NCBI RefSeq assembly: GCF_032854445.1
Contig: NC_088302.1
Coordinates: forward strand, 3,400,023-3,464,022
Source: Liolophura sinensis
Taxonomy: Eukaryota > Mollusca > Polyplacophora > Chitonida > Chitonidae
DNA: 64,000 bases
Reading direction: 5' to 3'
This document shows, piece after piece, positions 42,001 through 57,000 of the stretch (position 1 is the stretch's first letter; every line of letters begins with the position of its first letter). Under the pieces are notes generated by a model. It was given only the letters and a program-made list of their open reading frames with translations. It did not search any database and was not told the origin of the DNA. The translations under genes and the position numbers were made by a program.

Positions 42001-45000
42001 CACACACAAGGTCAGAAACTTTCTGTATCTCGTTGTTGTCGGGGGCCTCCGTGGCTCAGTTGGTTAGCGCGCTAGCGCAGCGTAGTGACCCAGAAGCCTC
42101 TCACCAATGCGGTCGCTGTGAGTTCAAGACCAGCTCATGCTGGCTTCCTCTCCGGCCGTACGTGGGAAGGTCTGCCAGCAACCTGCGGATGGTCGTGGGT
42201 TTCCGCCGGGCTCTGCCCGGTTTCCACCCACCATAATGCTGGCCGCCGTCGTATAAGTGAAATATTCTTGAGTACGGCATAAAACACCAATCAAAAAAAA
42301 AAAAAAAAAAAAAAAAAAAATCGTTATTGTCCTTAATATTCATCCCTAAATACTGTGTTTAACTGAGAAGTTTCATCTTTGGTGAGTTGCAGCTAGTTGA
42401 TCAAGTTCTATCAACATTTTTGATTGATTTGTGTTGCCAAAATATAAGCCAAACTGATGACACAGTGATTCAAAATTAAGTTGCAGTCATCGTCAGGGAA
42501 TACATCATCAGAGAATACATCATCAGGGAATACATCATCAGGGGATACATCATCAGGGGAATACATCAGCAGAGGATACATCATCAGAGGATACATCATC
42601 TGGGAATACATCATCAGGGGAATACATCATCAGGGGAATACATCATCAGGGATTACATCATCAGGGAATACATCATCAGGGGAATACATCATCAGGAATA
42701 CATCATCAGGGGAATACATCATCAGGGATTACATCATCAGGGGATACATCATCAGGGGAATACATCATCAGGGAATACATCATCAGGGGAATACATCATC
42801 AGGGGATACATCATCAGGGGATACATCATCAGGGAATACATCATCAGGGGAATACATCATCAGGGGATACATCATCAGGGGATACATCATCAGGGAATAC
42901 ATCATCAGGGATACATCATCAGGGGATACATCAGCAGGGAATACATGAGCAGGGAATACATCATCAGGGGAACACATCATCAGGGGATACATCATCAGGG
43001 GAATAAATCTACTTAATGTAGTCCATGATAGTTGCAATTTGCTTCGAAACAGAGTCATGTTTTGTTACATTGTACCAGATGTATTAATATTGTGTTCTTT
43101 ATGAAAATTCATTCAATTCTTAAGAAGCGAGCCCTTCCCTTATGAAATCTTGAGTTCAACTCTCTACTGGATCCAGTATTTTGACTCATCTTGATTTGTC
43201 AGGCTAGGAAGTTATATCTACTGGATGAAGGAGTAATACATAAACAAGCTGCCCACAAATACCACCTCCGCACATGGCAGCAGTGAACCTTTTACCAGAA
43301 CGGTTCTTCATTAACACGTTTCCATTTCATATTTTCTGTTAAAATTCCACAAAGTCCGGTCCTGTTGTAGGTTTGTGTTGCTCCCATTCTTCAGACGATT
43401 CAGATGCTGGGGAAAGATCCCCGACTGCGTGCTGTGTCCTTGTGTCTGCTGACCTCACTGTGGAAGATACAGGAGCGCTGCTTCCCCAGCTCTACAGCGC
43501 TTTAGAGGAAGGCTCAGAGGGACACAGACCTGAGGGTGGGGTGAATGAATGGCTGGTGGCTAAGGCCGCCAGTCTTAGGGAAGTCTGTTTAGACAGGTAC
43601 ATGTATGCTGGGATCCCAGGTTATTCAGATATCTGTATTTATTTATTTATTTATTTATTTGATTTTTGCTTAATGTCATACTCTAGAATATTTTTGAGGT
43701 AGAGGAAACCAAAGTGCCTGACCTAAACCACAGACCAGTGGCAAGCTGACAAGTACTGACAAACTTTCTCCACTTGTGATGCACAGACAGGCAAACCTTA
43801 TTGGTGGAAGACAGTTGATGTTTTAAAGGGTATTAGACTGCAAACAGCCACATGGGCACCTTTAACCTTATTTATCAAGAAAACACCACAGAGAATGAGA
43901 ATGGGGTAATCTACAAATTGCATATCCATGACCAGCTTTGAACTCCTCCACAAGGCCATCCAGCTAGAGATGTTTATGGTGATCGATATAAATCTTGCAC
44001 CATGAGAGGCAGAACCTGCTACTTTTTCACATACCGGTATTGATCTTGGCTTCAGCCTGAGAACAATGAGTTTTTAATGTTTTGTTTGGACATTTTTTTT
44101 AAACGGAGTAAAATGCAAAATAGTGTGGTAAACACAGCTTCTGAAGTTAGCTCAGCAGTGAATTTCCGAAATAATAATTCATGTTTATGTAGTTGTCAAG
44201 GGGGGGGGGAATTTAAAGTTAGTGTCTTCTGTGGTGTCATACATGTATCTGGTGTCTTGTTTGGTGTCTTCACTGAGGCAACAGTGTATATAAAGTGGGA
44301 TAACATTGGAATTGTCCCAGTACCAAGATTGTTTCTACTCGCTGTAAAGTATATTAAGTCTACATTATCCTATCCAGCAAAGTTATCCTTGTTTCATGGA
44401 CTTCTTTCAAGTGGGGTTAATATTTCTGAACAACAATTTTATCACATCAAAGGAGCAAAGTGAAACTATAAAGATGAAAACTCTGATGATTGCTGTAACT
44501 CTGGACAGTGGTGGATAAGCAGATATGTTGTTGTTGTTCACCAGACCTCATCAGCACGGAGCAGATTTGTTGACTCCCTTGTCCAACCTGTTGAACACCT
44601 GTACTGGGGATGAGGGTGGTGTCCCCACAGCTCTGGCACTAGAGGGCCTGTACGCTTTGTGTGAGGCAGAGGTTATAGATACCAGGTCAGCGTGGAGTAC
44701 GCTAGCCGACACTTTCAGTAAGGATAACAGGTAATCTCTTTTTAACACACTCAAAGGTATTGTGTTAGTGGAAATATTTAAAAAGTTCCATTGAAATTTT
44801 GTTCTTCCTTTAAGTACATGTACATTGTGTGATGGTGATGAGTACATATTCAAATCCAACAGAAAAAGCACTGAGACTGTCGTACTGTTATTTAGACCTG
44901 GTTGTTAAAACACATCTGTGTATGAAATAAACAAACTACCCTTATTGTCCTCTACCCTTATTGTCCTCTACCCTTATTGTCCTCCACCCTTATTGTCCTC

Positions 45001-48000
45001 TACCCTTATTGTCCTCCAACTCCGTGCAGTATGAAAATTCTTCCTTGTTTTACTGAATTTTGTTTTGCTCTCATTTGGGCATTTGTTGTTGATTGCACAT
45101 AAACTGTATGAAGTCCGGGACATTACTATCAGCCTGTACATGAAAACGATGCAATCATCTGCTTATGATGATGATATGTTGTCAGGCTGTTAGCATGTTA
45201 GACATGTTAGCATGCATGTCTTCTCTCTGCTGATTAGCTTCTGTACATCTTGATTTGCAGACCTGTTGTTGTGGAGAGGGTATGTTCCTTCCTGTCATTG
45301 GCTGCCTCAACAGATCTCTCCATCCAACACAATGAGGTCAGACCACAGCTTATCACATTCAAATCTACCACTTTTTATTGGGTGCATATGCTGATGTGAT
45401 TGGTTTTCTTATCTAATTCCCCTTTTCTAGGTATATTTAACATTCAATTAGATTTTCTTTCCAATCTTTCACTGATTTCACCAACCTCTTTTTGGTTATA
45501 ATTATGTAACTATAGAAACAGTGTAATTAGCTTCTTGGAAAAAATATAACTTCTACAGGTTTGTCAAGTTTTACAAAAGTCAGTTCATATATTAAATGTT
45601 GATATTGAGTATATTTTATGTTGAAAAATAGAGAAGAGGGCAAATAAGGGTAAGCCATCAACTATTTTCTGTATCACCTGTCTGGTTGCAGGTGTTTCAG
45701 CAGGAAGCAGTATGTTTGCTCTGGTCCTGGGCCCAGTCTCCTTGTCACCAGATCTCTGGAGCAGCATACAAGGCCCTGTCTCTGTTCTCTGTGGACAGCT
45801 TCTCCACCTCCATGCTGCCGCCTCACGTAAGTTGCCATCATCTTATTAAACTGAGACTGATTTGTCAAAAGGGAACACTGATACTATGGATAACTGTAGC
45901 AATGTACTGTATTGTTTGTTTTCTAAACTGTCAAAGTTGAAGGGTCTTTTTTAAGTGTAGTGCAGATCACAGTCATGCTTTATGGTACAGAACACAGGGT
46001 GTTTGTGAACAAGTGATGATAACAAATATAGGTTGTGTGTTCTGGTATCACCCACAGCCTCACACAAGGATTCTTGACGTGCTATCTGTGTTCCAGAGTT
46101 GAATAAAAACCTTGCACTGATATCGTCATTATTATTCATATTTTATTTCTGTATAACATCTCAAATGATTGTTGTGAACAACTGTAATGCATACATGTAT
46201 TGCCACATGCATGATTTTTGTGATATTGGTAGCTATTCCCTGTTGTGAATACGGCTGTGCATGTATAAAATGGGCCGTACTTTGAGACTCAATATCTCTG
46301 AAACCCTCGTACGTCAGCTTCTAAAAATGTCCACATTCAGACACCATTATGTCCTAAGTATACAAACCAAATTTCAATATCCTCCTTTACGATTTCTGTT
46401 CATGGGAAGAAAATCAAAATAGAGTCAAAAATGCATGTTCCAGACATTCCTTGTCTGCCACAGAGAAAACTATCTTGATGAGGCAAAACTTGTGCCTATC
46501 TGGCAGAAGGGTTTCTCTGACACTAGAACCAGAATCCAGACGACACTTGATTGACGTGACGTGTCCAATAGGTGCAGCGCGCGCTCTACTCATGACACCT
46601 GACAGGTGATGCAATGTGGGTCACCAGAACATGCGTTTTATTTTATCCCTTTGTACAGACTACTCAAGCTATGACCTTGAAAATTGGTCAGTATATTAAC
46701 AGAATCGTGGCATTTGAATGTCTAAAGTTTGAAAGGGTTTGAACAAAGGATATTGGAGCAGTGCAGCATCAAAGTACAGCCCATTTTTTTATGCCAACCC
46801 AATATTTTAACAATGTGACTGTGTGCTTGCCCTGTTGCTGTCCAGGCAGGGTTAGCATGACCCAGAAGTTTGATGTAATCTTCAGGTGTTCAGAGGCATG
46901 TGGCAGGGACGGGCAAATGCTGTTTAACCAGCCAGAAACACCACTATAACCTTGATTATCATACGACGTCTAGCAGTTCAACTTAGAATTTGATGAGGGG
47001 ACTGGGCTGGAATGTTGATACACTCAAAGTTAATTGTAACCGTTCTGTCCATGGACAAGCTTTCCAGGTAGAACTGATGACATTAGGCTTTGAAGGTGTG
47101 ATTTCCCCAATGGTTTGGTCTCGCCTTAATCAATCATGTGCTGGTTGATTTCAGATAATTGCAGACTTTGTGAAAGAGGCGACAACCCAGGCTGAAAAGA
47201 AGGACGATTCTAATGTCACTGTGGACAGCCTGTACCCTTCTGTACCACCTGTGTGTTACATAAGACTGCTGACCTCTCTACAGTCTGCAGTGCTCAATGG
47301 TAAAATCCAGCTTACACCCTTCTGTACCACCTGTGCGTTACATAAGACTGCTGACCTCTCTACAGTCTGCAGTGGTCAATGGTAAAATCCAGCTTATACC
47401 CTACTGTACCACCTGTGTGTTACATAAGACTGCTGACCTCTCTACAGTCTGCAGTGCTCAATGGTAAAATCTAGCTTATACCATACTGTGCCACCTGTGT
47501 GTTACAGAAGACTGCTGACCTCTCTACAGTCTGCAGTGCTCAATGGTAAAATCCAGCTTATACCCTACTGTACCACCTGTGTGTTACATTATACTGTTGA
47601 CCTCTCTACAGACTACAGTGCTCAATGGTAAAATCCAGCTTACACCATACTGTACCACCTGTGTGTTACATTATTCTGTTGACCTCTCTACAGTCTGCAG
47701 TGCTCAATGGTAAAATCCAGCTTATACCCTACTGTACCACCTGTGTGTTACATAAGACTGCTGACCTCTCTACAGTCTGCAGTGCTCAATGGTAAAATCT
47801 AGCTTATACCATACTGTGCCACCTGTGTGTTACATAAGACTGCTGACCTCTCTACAGTCTGCAGTGCTCAATGGTAAAATCCAGCTTACACCCTACTGTA
47901 CCACCTGTGTGTTACATTATACTGTTGACCTCTCTACAGTCTACAGTGCTCAATGGTAAAATCCAGCTTATACCCTACTGTGCCACCTGTGTGTTACATT

Positions 48001-51000
48001 ATACTGCTAACCTCTCTACAGTCTGCAGTGCTCAATGGTAAAATCCAGCTTACACCCTACTGTACCACCTGTGTGTTACATAAGACTGCTGACCTCTCTA
48101 CAGTCTGCAGTGGTCAATGGTAAAATCCAGCTTATACCCTACTGTGCCACCTGTGTGTTACATTATTCTGCTGACCTCTCTACAGACTACAGTGCTCAAT
48201 GGTAAAATCCAGCTTACACCCTACTGTACCACCTGTGTGTTACATAAGACTGCTGACCTCTCTACAGTCTGCAGTGGTCAATGGTAAAATCCAGCTTATA
48301 CCCTACTGTGCCACCTGTGTGTTACATTATTCTGCTGACCTCTCTACAGACTACAGTGCTCAATGGTAAAATCCAGCTTACACCCTACTGTACCACCTGT
48401 GTGTTACATAAGACTGCTGACCTCTCTACAGTCTGCAGTGCTCAATGGTAAAATCCAGCTTATACCATACTGTGCCACCTGTGTGTTACATTATACTGCT
48501 GACCTCTCTACAGTCTGCAGTGCTCAATGGTAAAATCCAGCTTACACCCTACTGTACCACCTGTGTGTTACATAAGACTGCTGACCTCTCTACAGTCTGC
48601 AGTGGTCAATGGTAAAATCCAGCTTATACCCTACTGTGCCACCTGTGTGTTACATTATTCTGCTGACCTCTCTACAGACTACAATGCTCAATGGTAAAAT
48701 CCAGCTTATACCCTTCTGTACCACCTGTGTGTTACATTATACTGTTGACCTCTCTACAGTCTGCAGTGGTCAATGGTAAAATCCAGCTTACACCCTACTG
48801 TACCACCTGTGTGTTACATAAGACTGCTGACCTCTCTACAGTCTGCAGTGCTCAATGGTAAAATCCAGCTTATACCCTTCTGTACCACCTGTGTGTTACA
48901 TTATACTGTTGACCTCTCTACAGTCTGCAGTGGTCAATGGTAAAATCCAGCTTACACCCTACTGTACCACCTGTGTGTTACATAAGACTGCTGGCCTCTC
49001 TACAGACTACAGTGCTCAATGGTAAAATCCAGCTTATACCCTTCTGTACCACCTGTGTGTTACATTATACTGTTGACCTCTCTACAGTCTGCAGTGGTCA
49101 ATGGTAAAATCCAGCTTACACCCTACTGTACCACCTGTGTGTTACATTATGCTGTTGACCTCTCTACAGACTACAGTGCTCAATGGTAAAATCCAGCTTA
49201 TACCCTACTGTACCACCTGTGTGTTACATTATTCTGTTGACCTCTCTACAGACTACAGTGCTCAATGGTAAAATCCAGCTTATACCCTACTGTGCCACCT
49301 GTGTGTTACATTATTCTGTTGACCTCTCTACAGACTACAGTGCTCAATGGTAAAATCCAGCTTATACCCTTTTGTACCACCTTTGTGTTACATAAAACTG
49401 CTGACCTCTCAACAGTCTACAGTGCTCAGTGGTAAAATCCAGCTTATACCCTTCTGTACCACCTGTGTGTTACATTATTCTGTTGACCTCTCTACAGACT
49501 ACAGTGCTCAATGGTAAAATCCAGCTTATACCCTACTGTACCACCTGTGTGTTACATTATACTGCTGACCTCTCTACAGTCTGCAGTGCTCAATGGTAAA
49601 ATCCAGCTTATACCCTTTTGTACCACCTTTGTGTTACATAAAACTGCTGACCTCTCAACAGTCTACAGTGCTCAATGGTAAAATCCAGCTTATACCCTTC
49701 TGTACCACCTGTGTGTTACATTATTCTGTTGACCTCTCTACAGACTACAGTGCTCAATGGTAAAATCCAGCTTATACCCTTCTGTACCACCTGTGTGTTA
49801 CATTATTCTGTTGACCTCTCTACAGACTTCAGTGCTCAATGGTAAAATCCAGCTTATACCCTTCTGTACCACCTGTGTGTTACATTATACTGTTGACCTC
49901 TCTACAGTCTGCAGTGGTCAATGGTAAAATCCAGCTTACACCCTACTGTACCACCTGTGTGTTACATAAGACTGCTGACCTCTCTACAGACTACAGTGCT
50001 CAATGGTAAAATCCAGCTTATACCCTACTGTACCACCTGTGTGTTACATTATACTGCTGACCTCTCTACAGTCTGCAGTGCTCAATGGTAAAATCCAGCT
50101 TATACCCTACTGTGCCACCTGTGTGTTACATTATTCTGTTGACCTCTCTACAGACTACAGTGCTCAATGGTAAAATCCAGCTTATACCCTACTGTGCCAC
50201 CTGTGTGTTACATTATTCTGTTGACCTCTCTACAGACTACAATGCTCAATGGTAAAATCCAGCTTATACCCTTTTGTACCACCTTTGTGTTACATAAAAC
50301 TGCTGACCTCTCAACAGTCTACAGTGCTCAATGGTAAAATCCAGCTTATACCCTTCTGTACCACCTGTGTGTTACATTATTCTGTTGGCCTCTCTACAGA
50401 CTACAGTGCTCAATGGTAAAATCCAGCTTAAACCCTACTGTGCCACCTGTGTATTACATTATTCTGTTGACCTCTCTACAGACTACAGTGCTCAATGGTA
50501 AAATCCAGCTTATACCCTACTGTACCACCTGTGTGTTACATTATACTGCTGACCTCTCTACAGTCTGCAGTGGTCAATGGTAAAATCCAGCTTATACCCT
50601 ACTGTACCACCTGTGTGTTACATTATACTGTTGACCTCTCTACAGACTACAGTGCTCAATGGTAAAATCCAGCTTATACCCTACTGTGCCACCTGTGTAT
50701 TACATTATTCTGTTGACCTCTCTACAGACTACAGTGCTCAATGGTAAAATCCAGCTTATACCCTACTGTACCACCTGTGTGTTACATTATACTGCTGACC
50801 TCTCTACAGTCTGCAGTGGTCAATGGTAAAATCCAGCTTATACCCTACTGTACCACCTGTGTGTTACATTATACTGTTGACCTCTCTACAGACTACAGTG
50901 CTCAATGGTAAAATCCAGCTTATACCCTACTGTACCACCTGTGTGTTACATTATACTGTTGACCTCTCTACAGTCTGCAGTGCTCAATGGTAAAATCCAG

Positions 51001-54000
51001 CTTATACCCTACTGTGCCACCTGTGTGTTACATTATTCTGTTGACCTCTCTACAGTCTGCAGTGGTCAATGGTAAAATCCAGCTTACACCCTACTGTACC
51101 ACCTGTGTGTTACATTATACTGTTGACCTCTCTACAGTCTGCAGTCCTCAATGGTAAAATCCAGCTTACACCCTACTGTACCACCTGTGTGTTACATTAT
51201 ACTGTTGACCTCTCTACAGTCTGCAGTGGTCAATGGTAAAATCCAGCTTACACCCTACTGTACCACCTGTGTGTTACATTATACTGTTGACCTCTCTACA
51301 GTCTGCAGTGGTCAATGGTAAAATCCAGCTTACACCCTACTGTACCACCTGTGTGTTACATTATACTGTTGACCTCTCTACAGTCTGCAGTGCTCAATGG
51401 TAAAATCCAGCTTACACCCTACTGTACCACCTGTGTGTTACATTATACTGTTGACCTCTCTACAGTCTGCAGTGGTCAATGGTAAAATCCAGCTTACACC
51501 CTACTGTACCACCTGTGTGTTACATTATACTGCTGACCTCTCTACAGTCTGCAGTGGTCAATGGTAAAATCCAGCTTACACCCTACTGTACCACCTGTGT
51601 GTTACATTATACTGCTGACCTCTCTACAGTCTGCAGTGCTCAATGGTAAAATCCAGCTTATACCCTACTGTGCCACCTGTGTGTTACATTATTCTGTTGA
51701 CCTCTCTACAGTCTACAGTGCTCAATGGTAAAATCCAGCTTACACCCTACTGTGCCACCTGTGTGTTACATTATTCTGTTGACCTCTCTACAGACTACAG
51801 TGCTCAATGGTAAAATCCAGCTTATACCCTACGGTACCACCTGTGTGTTACATTATTCTGTTGACCTCTCTACAGTCTGCAGTGGTCAGTGGTAAAATCC
51901 AGCTTACACCCTACTGTACCACCTGTGTGTTACATTATACTGCTGACCTCTCTACAGTCTGCAGTGCTCAGTGGTAAAATCCAGCTTACACCCTACTGTA
52001 CCACCTGTGTGTTACATTATACTGTTGACCTCTCTACAGTCTGCAGTGCTCAGTGGTAAAATCCAGCTTATACCCTACTGTACCACCTGTGTGTTACATT
52101 ATACTGTTGACCTCTCTACAGTCTGCAGTGCTCAATGGTAAAATCCAGCTTATACCCTTCTGTACCACCTGTGTGTTACATTATACTGTTGACCTCTCTA
52201 CAGTCTGCAGTGCTCAATGGTAAAATCCAGCTTACACCCTACTGTACCACCTGTGTGTTATATTATTCTACTGACCTCTCTACAGTCTGCAGTGCTCAAT
52301 GGTAAAATCCAGCTTATACCCTACTGTACCACCTGTGTGTTACATTATACTGCTGACCTCTCTACAGTCTGCAGTGCTCAATGGTAAAATCCAGCTTATA
52401 CCCTACTGTGCCACCTGTGTGTTACATTATTCTGTTGACCTCTCTACAGTCTGCAGTGGTCAATGGTAAAATCCAGCTTACACCATACTGTACCACCTGT
52501 GTGTTACATTATTCTGCTGACCTCTCTACAGTCTGCAGTGCTCAATGGTAAAATCCAGCTTATACCCTACTATACCACCTGTGTGTTACATTATTCTGTT
52601 GACCTCTCTACAGTCTGCAGTGGTCAATGGTAAAATCCAGCTTACACCATACTGTACCACCTGTGTGTTACATTATACTGCTGACCTCTCTACAGCCTGC
52701 AATGCTCAATGGTAAAATCCAGCTTATACCATACTGTACCACCTGTGTGTTACATTATTCTGCTGACCTCTCTACAGTCTGCAGTGCTCAATGGTAAAAT
52801 TCAGCTTACACCCTACTGTACCACCTGTGTGTTACATTATACTGCTGACCTCTCTACAGTCTGCAGTGCTCAATGGTAAAATCCAGCTTACACCCTACTG
52901 TACCACCTGTGTGTTACATTATACTGCTGACCTCTCTACAGTCTGCAGTGGTCAATGGTAAAATCCAGCTTACACCATACTGTACCACCTGTGTGTTACA
53001 TTATACTGCTGACCTCTCTACAGTCTGCAGTGGTCAATGGTAAAATCCAGCTTACACCCTACTGTACCACCTGTGTGTTACATTATACTGCTGACCTCTC
53101 TACAGTCTCCAGTGGTCAATGGTAAAATCCAGCTTACACCCTACTGTACCACCTGTGTGTTACATTACTCTGTTGACCTCTCTACAGTCTGCAGTGCTCA
53201 ATGGTAAAATCCAGCTTATACCCTTCTGTACCACCTGTGTGTTACATTATTCTGCTGACCTCTCTACAGTCTGCAGTGCTCAATGGTAAAATCCAGCTTA
53301 TACCATACTGTACCACCTGTGTGTTACATTATTCTGCTGACCTCTCTACAGTCTGCAGTGCTCAATGGTAAAATCCAGCTTACACCATACTGTACCACCT
53401 GTGTGTTACATAAGACTGCTGACCTCTCTACAGTCTGCAATGCTCAATGGTAAAATCCAGCTTACACCCTTCTGTACCACCTGTGTGTTACATAAGACTG
53501 CTGACCTCTCTACAGTCTGCAGTGGTCAATGGTAAAATCCAGCTTACACCATACTGTACCACCTGTGTGTTACATTATTCTGCTGACCTCTCTACAGTCT
53601 GCAGTGCTCAATGGTAAAATCCAGCTTATACCCTACTGTGCCACCTGTGTGTTACATTATACTGTTGACCTCTCTACAGACTACAGTGCTCAATGGTAAA
53701 ATCCAGCTTATACCATACTGTACCACCTGTGTGTTACATTATTCTGCTGACCTCTCTACAGTCTGCAGTGCTCAATGGTAAAATCCAGCTTATACCCTAC
53801 TGTACCACCTGTGTGTTACATTATACTGCTGACCTCTTTACAGTCTGCAGTGCTCAATGGTAAAATCCAGCTTATACCCTACTGTACCACCTGTGTGTTA
53901 CATTATTCTGTTGACCTCTCTACAGTCTGCAGTGCTCAATGGTAAAATCCAGCTTATACCCTACTGTACCACCTGTGTGTTACATTACTCGGTTGACCTC

Positions 54001-57000
54001 TCTACAGTCTGCAGTGCTCAATGGTAAAATCCAGCTTATACCCTTCTGTACCACCTGTGTGTTACATTATTCTGCTGACCTCTCTACAGTCAGCAGTGCT
54101 CAATGGTAAAATCCAGCTTATACCCTACTGTACCACCTGTGTGTTACATTATACTGTTGACCTCTCTACAGACTACAGTGTTCAATGGTAAAATCCAGCT
54201 TATACCCTTTTGTACCACCTGTGTGTTACATTATACTGTTGACCTCTCTACAGACTACAGTGCTCAATGGTAAAATCCAGCTCACACCCTACTGTACCAC
54301 CTGTGTGTTACATTATGCTGTTGACCTCTCTACAGACTACAGTGCTCAATGGTAAAATCCAGCTTATACCATACTGTACCACCTGTGTGTTACATTATTC
54401 TGCTGACCTCTCTACAGTCTGCAGTGCTCAATGGTAAAATCCAGCTTACACCCTACTGTACCACCTGTGTGTTACATTATACTGTTGACCTCTCTACAGT
54501 CTGCAGTGCTCAATGGTAAAATCCAGCTTATACCCTTCTGTACCACCTGTGTGTTACATTATTCTGCTGACCTCTCTACAGTCTGCAATGATCAATGGTA
54601 AAATCCAGCTTTCACCCTACTGTACCACCTGTGTGTTACATAAAACTGCTGACCTCTCTACAGACTACAGTGCTCAATGGTAAAATCCAGCTTATACCCT
54701 ACTGTACCACCTGTGTGTTACATTATACTGCTGACCTCTCTACAGTCTGCAGTGCTCAATGGTAAAATCCAGCTTATACCCTACTGTGCCACCTGTGTGT
54801 TACATTATTCTGTTGACCTCTCTACAGACTACAGTGCTCAGTGGTAAAATCCAGCTTATACCCTACTGTACCACCTGTGTGTTACATTATTCTGTTGACC
54901 TCTCTACAGACTACAGTGCTCAATGGTAAAATCCAGCTTATACCCTTTTGTACCACCTTTGTGTTACATAAAACTGCTGACCTCTCAACAGTCTACAGTG
55001 CTCAATGGTAAAATCCAGCTTATACCCTTCTGTACCACCTGTGTGTTACATTATTCTGTTGACCTCTCTACAGACTACAGTGCTCAATGGTAAAATCCAG
55101 CTTATACCCTACTGTGCCACCTGTGTGTTACATTATTCTGTTGACCTCTCTACAGACTACAGTTCTCAATGGTAAAATCCAGCTTATACCCTACTGTACC
55201 ACCTGTGTGTTACATTATACTGCTGACCTCTCTACAGTCTGCAGTGGTCAATGGTAAAATCCAGCTTATACCCTTCTGTACCACCTGTGTGTTACATTAT
55301 ACTGTTGACCTCTCTACAGACTACAGTGCTCAATGGTAAAATCCAGCTTACACCATACTGTACCACCTGTGTGTTACATTATTCTGTTGACCTCTCTACA
55401 GTCTGCAGTGCTCAATGGTAAAATCCAGCTTACACCCTACTGTACCACCTGTGTGTTACATAAGACTGCTGGCCTCTCTACAGACTACAGTGTTCAATGG
55501 TAAAATCCAGCTTACACCATACTGTACCACCTGTGTGTTACATTATTCTGCTGACCTCTCTACAGTCTGTTTATCCTGCTGTAGCAGATTTGTGTTAGAC
55601 ATATTTCATTGTTTTTAGGTTTTGGAAAAGTAAAAGTCTGCTATGAAGAGTATATATGGACATTCATTAGGGTCAACCCACGTTACACCCATGTCTTATT
55701 ACTTTTATCTGCAGCCCGGTTTCATCCCACCATAATGCTGACTGCCATCATATAAATGAAATATTCTGGAGTAGAGCATAAAACACCAGTCAAATAAATA
55801 AATAATTAATATTTTAAAACCTTATAGCAGGGTGCTATGACATCATGTCCTTGCCTGCAGAAAGGGATGTTTTATCACAATTGTCTGTTTTCAGATTTTT
55901 CAGCTTTTCTCACCTCTGTGGTGAGTCGTGAAATAAACAATTTACCAAGAGGAATTTATAACTCTGCTCGTATTCGAGGTGTTACGTCCAATCAGAACAA
56001 GGCATTAACTGCTATCCCAGCATTCTTGGCCATTCAGTACGAAAAGTGTAAACAGCCAGGTCTACGCCCAGCATTGGCAGGTACACCATATACTAGTGCT
56101 GTGACTCTGCTTATGCCGACAAATTAAAAGTTTGGTATTAAAATGTATATGGCAGCTGTTGTACTAATGTAAATCAGATACTGCACACATGATGTCTTGT
56201 AAACACCGTCCATAAACAAATGTTTTAACCTGCGGCATGTAGTACATGTGACTTTATCATGAAGTTGTTAGTGCAGAGATCATATTCCTTGCTTCCAAAT
56301 TTTTTCCTTTTATATTAGCTTGTGATAAAAACCGCAGGCCTGAGTAATAATAACTTTTACCCAAAGAAAAGTAATTTATAAATGAAAATGTATTGACCTT
56401 GTGACTGACATATACTCATTTGTTGCGCAGCAAGCCAGCTGTTTTGTTTTGACGCGCCACTTGAAGTTGGTCGTGGTGGACGACCTAGACAAAGACATTT
56501 TATGGACAGACGGAAGAAGTTCCTGGCGCAGCTTTCAGCTCTCCTACAGGAGGTGAGTGATAGCATAGTAGAGGATTATGGGTGGTGAGTGATAGCATAG
56601 TAGAGGATTATGGGAGGTGAGTGATAGCATAGTTGAGGATTATGGGAGGTGAGTGATAGCATAGTAGAGGATTATGGGAGGTGAGTGATAGCATAGTAGA
56701 GGATTATGGGAAGTGAGTGATAGCATTATGGGAGGTGAGTGATAGCATAGTAGAGGATTATGGGAAGTGAGTGATAGCATAGTTGAGGATTATGGGAGGT
56801 GAGTGATAGCATAGTAAAGGATTATGGGAGGTGAGTGATAGCATAGTAGAGGATTATGGGAGGTGAGTGATAGCATAGTAGAGGATTATGGGAGATGAGT
56901 GATAGCATAGTAGAGGATTATGCGAGGTGGATAAAAAATCTCTCAAATATAGTTGATGTTTACAGGAGGTGGGTGATAGCAGAAGTTAGGTCACGTTTAG

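Noticed and set aside
44077-44463. 128-codon open frame inside a FOCAD intron
   Set aside because: It contains low-complexity sequence and no known motif, and lies between exons that join perfectly without it.
47232-55569. CRISPR-like or satellite centromere interpretation of the regular repeats
   Set aside because: There are no unique spacers between repeats, and the unit derives from a coding exon in a eukaryotic gene.
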